A stretch of 39,253 nt of DNA, from positions 1-39,253 of the forward strand of contig JAPLIE010000106.1 in assembly GCA_026389265.1 (NCBI GenBank). Direction: 5' to 3'. The notes under the pieces were generated by a model, which was given only the letters and a program-made list of their open reading frames with translations, did no database searches and was not told the DNA's origin. The position numbers and the translations under genes were made by a program. This DNA is from Cyanobacteriota bacterium (GTDB taxonomy: Bacteria > Cyanobacteriota > Cyanobacteriia > PCC-6307 > Cyanobiaceae). Numbering within the stretch: the first letter of the stretch is position 1; each line of letters opens with the position of its first letter. Positions 37,669-39,253 of this stretch are shown here, piece after piece.

Positions 37669-39009
37669 GTGCAGGCCATGACTTCACATCTGCTGACCGA
37701 GTGGGAAGGTGCCATTGCGCTTCCATCTTGTCCTTTCCATCTGCAGCAACGTGGGTCTGAGGGGCTGGTCTGGGATCCCGGGCAGGGTGATGTGATGAAG
37801 GCGGCATTGCCAGCGCTGCGTTCGTTGCCGGAGCGCAGCGAGCTCGATTGCGATGTCCGTGAACTGGAGGCTCAGGCCGTCCGGGCCCTGGAGCAGGCTC
37901 CCGTGATCGAAAGTGCAGCGATCTTCGGGGGGTATCTGCTCCGACATTTCGGCCATTTCTGTCACGAGAGTCTCTCCAGACTTTGGTGGCTTGGCGGCGG
38001 AGATCAACAGCACCAGGCCAGCCAGGAAGCCTGCAGGCGCTTGCAAAATGGAGGTCTTGATGTCTATTTTTTTATGCCAACATGGCTTGATTCTGGCAAA
38101 GATCTTCTGCCTTACATGAGAGACATCCTTGTCGGGCTTGGTCTTGCTGAGGCGCGCATCAAGATCATGAGCGAACCCCTGGTGTTCTCCAGGCTGCTTG
38201 TGCCAGCTCAGGTCTGGGGTTTCGATCTGGATGCCCGCGCAGTCGATCAGCGGCTTGGCTGTGACTCCAGGGCGATGATGCGTTCGCTGTTTGTGGGCTT
38301 CCATGGTGGCATTCCTGCTGATCAGCCCGCGCCCATCAGGGCGCCCATCAGGGATGGGGCGCCAGCGAGAAAGGTGTTCGTTACCCGGAGTGGACTGGCT
38401 GCAACTTTGGGGCGTCCGATCGGCGATGGCTGGCTGGATGAAGTGCTGAAGGAGGCGGGTTATCTCGTTTTCAGCCCAGAGAGATTCAGCATTCAGCGCC
38501 AAATCGAGGTGTTTGCCGCTGCTAGGGAGCTGGTCTTCATCGATGGCAGTTCCATGTATCTGCTCTGGTTCACGCGGTTGCTGTCTGATGTGCAAATCAC
38601 GATTATTCTTCGCCGACGTCAGGGCGCCTGGATGATCGCCAAAGTGAGAGACTTGATGCCCTTGAATCCGCCGATTCGATGGCGCGTGATTGATGAGGTG
38701 GTCGGCGAAGAACTGACGTCCGCAAACGACTGGGAATCTCATAATCTGCTCGATCTTGGTGCCATCGCGCGCCAGATCCTTGCCCCGCGGCCGATCAAGG
38801 CGTCCGCCCATGCCGAGCAGGCCCTGGGCCGCAACCTGCAGGAGCTTGCCGCCCAGCTGGGCCCGGAGCCCATGGGCCGCATCCTTGAGGTTCTGATCCG
38901 CAGGTTCTTGGTGGCCGAGCCGCGACCCCCACGCCGCCTGCTCAGCCGCTTCCGCCAGCGCCTTCGGAGCGTGTTGCGGCTTGGTCCCTGGGGCGGGCCC
39001 AAGGCCTGA
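37669..39009 (+). CDS. GT61-family glycosyltransferase
   Basis: This ~446-residue protein matches the DUF563/GT61 glycosyltransferases, which add sugars in polysaccharide or glycan synthesis. Family features are GGYLLRHFGHFCHESLSRLW near residues 86-105, KVFVTRSGL near 236, and FSIQRQIEVFAAARELVFID followed by GSSMYLLWF near 270-300. The C-terminal ~80 residues are Arg-rich. Start GTG 37669 (with GGGTGG upstream) or ATG 37678. The middle of the gene is visibly more AT-rich than its neighbours (for example around 38041-38110). It lies on the opposite strand between hisB and fabI. Confidence 0.8.
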   Translation: MQAMTSHLLTEWEGAIALPSCPFHLQQRGSEGLVWDPGQGDVMKAALPALRSLPERSELDCDVRELEAQAVRALEQAPVIESAAIFGGYLLRHFGHFCHESLSRLWWLGGGDQQHQASQEACRRLQNGGLDVYFFMPTWLDSGKDLLPYMRDILVGLGLAEARIKIMSEPLVFSRLLVPAQVWGFDLDARAVDQRLGCDSRAMMRSLFVGFHGGIPADQPAPIRAPIRDGAPARKVFVTRSGLAATLGRPIGDGWLDEVLKEAGYLVFSPERFSIQRQIEVFAAARELVFIDGSSMYLLWFTRLLSDVQITIILRRRQGAWMIAKVRDLMPLNPPIRWRVIDEVVGEELTSANDWESHNLLDLGAIARQILAPRPIKASAHAEQALGRNLQELAAQLGPEPMGRILEVLIRRFLVAEPRPPRRLLSRFRQRLRSVLRLGPWGGPKA

Positions 39010-39018
39010 TCGGGGCTC

Positions 39019-39253
39019 TCACATCCCCGTGATGCAATACCCCGCATCCACATAGATCACCTGGCCGGTGATGCCGGAGGCCAGCGGGCTGGCCAGGAAG
39101 GCGGCGGTGGAGCCCACCTCCTCCTGGGTGACCGTGCGGCGCAGGGGGGCTTTTTCTTCCACGTTGTGGATCATGTCGAGGATGCCGCCGATGGCGGAGC
39201 TGGCCAGGGTGCGGATCGGGCCGGCGCTGATCGCGTTCACGCGCACGTTCTTC
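39019..39253 (-). CDS. fabI: Enoyl-[acyl-carrier-protein] reductase, partial
   Basis: The C-terminal 77 residues of FabI, the NADH-dependent enoyl-ACP reductase of fatty acid synthesis, are read from the window edge. KNVRVNAISAGPIRTLASSA is the substrate-loop region, and GSTAAFLASPLASGITGQ with VIYVDAGYCITGM at the end is the classic SDR C-terminus. The 5' part lies outside the window. It converges on the GT61 gene with 9 bp between stops. Confidence 0.93.
   Translation of the reverse strand, partial: KNVRVNAISAGPIRTLASSAIGGILDMIHNVEEKAPLRRTVTQEEVGSTAAFLASPLASGITGQVIYVDAGYCITGM

Noticed and set aside
1-39253. CRISPR array, IS element, rRNA or prophage
   Set aside because: No spaced direct repeats of 25-40 bp, no transposase or integrase motif and no rRNA-like sequence seen.

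Overview
The window is high-GC chromosomal DNA from a picocyanobacterium of the Cyanobium / freshwater Synechococcus / Vulcanococcus type. The organism call rests on protein content: a cyAbrB regulator, a high-light-inducible chlorophyll-binding protein, a Nif11-type small protein, cyanobacterial PEP-CTERM proteins with HpsJ-like partners, a carotenoid oxygenase, and the cyanobacterial form of the GH15/phosphorylase-kinase-alpha protein. It is inferred from recall of families; no database was searched. No rRNA, CRISPR array, transposase or phage gene is visible. One tRNA (Met, CAU) is present.

Layout. 1-3010: 5'-truncated GH15/PHK-alpha-like gene. 3028-5332 (minus): CNNM/CorC-type membrane protein and a Gfo/Idh/MocA oxidoreductase. 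5601-5972: cyAbrB. 6013-7659 (minus): first copy of a two-gene module, a PEP-CTERM surface protein followed by an HpsJ-like membrane protein. 7827-7899: tRNA-Met. 7982-14625: mostly housekeeping, with pyrE, ygfZ, a RecB-like nuclease, a phosphohexomutase and rdgB. 14771-15748: small genes (high-light-inducible protein, stand-alone Nif11 protein, YciI-like protein). 15808-18045: GH3 beta-glycosidase. 18105-20087 (minus): lipase-like hydrolase, a CrtQ-type glycosyltransferase with a large internal deletion, and a CrtO-type acyltransferase. 20207-20641 (minus): two small stress-type proteins (CsbD and a 48-residue membrane protein). 20894-23007: a J-domain protein, a sulfatase remnant and a PliG-like secreted protein. 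23190-25464: an MTA/SAH-deaminase-type amidohydrolase and a fumarylacetoacetase-family hydrolase.

25535-31177 is an accessory island. It holds two RHH/PIN pairs, one HEPN/nucleotidyltransferase pair, one Phd/UPF0175 plus DUF3368-PIN pair and a frameshifted Uma2 remnant. Between the first two pairs sits the second copy of the PEP-CTERM + HpsJ-like module. 31195-35052 has a carotenoid cleavage oxygenase and, divergently, a vanadium-haloperoxidase-family protein with an N-terminal beta-sandwich domain. 35193-36841 has a 56-residue Cys/Pro-rich secreted peptide and an FAD monooxygenase. The window ends with hisB, a GT61 glycosyltransferase on the opposite strand, and the 3' part of fabI.

The best candidate for an undescribed system is the duplicated PEP-CTERM/HpsJ-like gene pair: two diverged copies, in the same order and on the same strand, about 20 kb apart. 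Also notable are the lipase / truncated CrtQ / CrtO operon, several genes missed by length-limited ORF calling (Nif11 peptide, 48-aa membrane protein, Cys/Pro peptide, sulfatase C-terminal remnant), and a recurring pattern of short (13-26 bp) tandem duplications in intergenic DNA.
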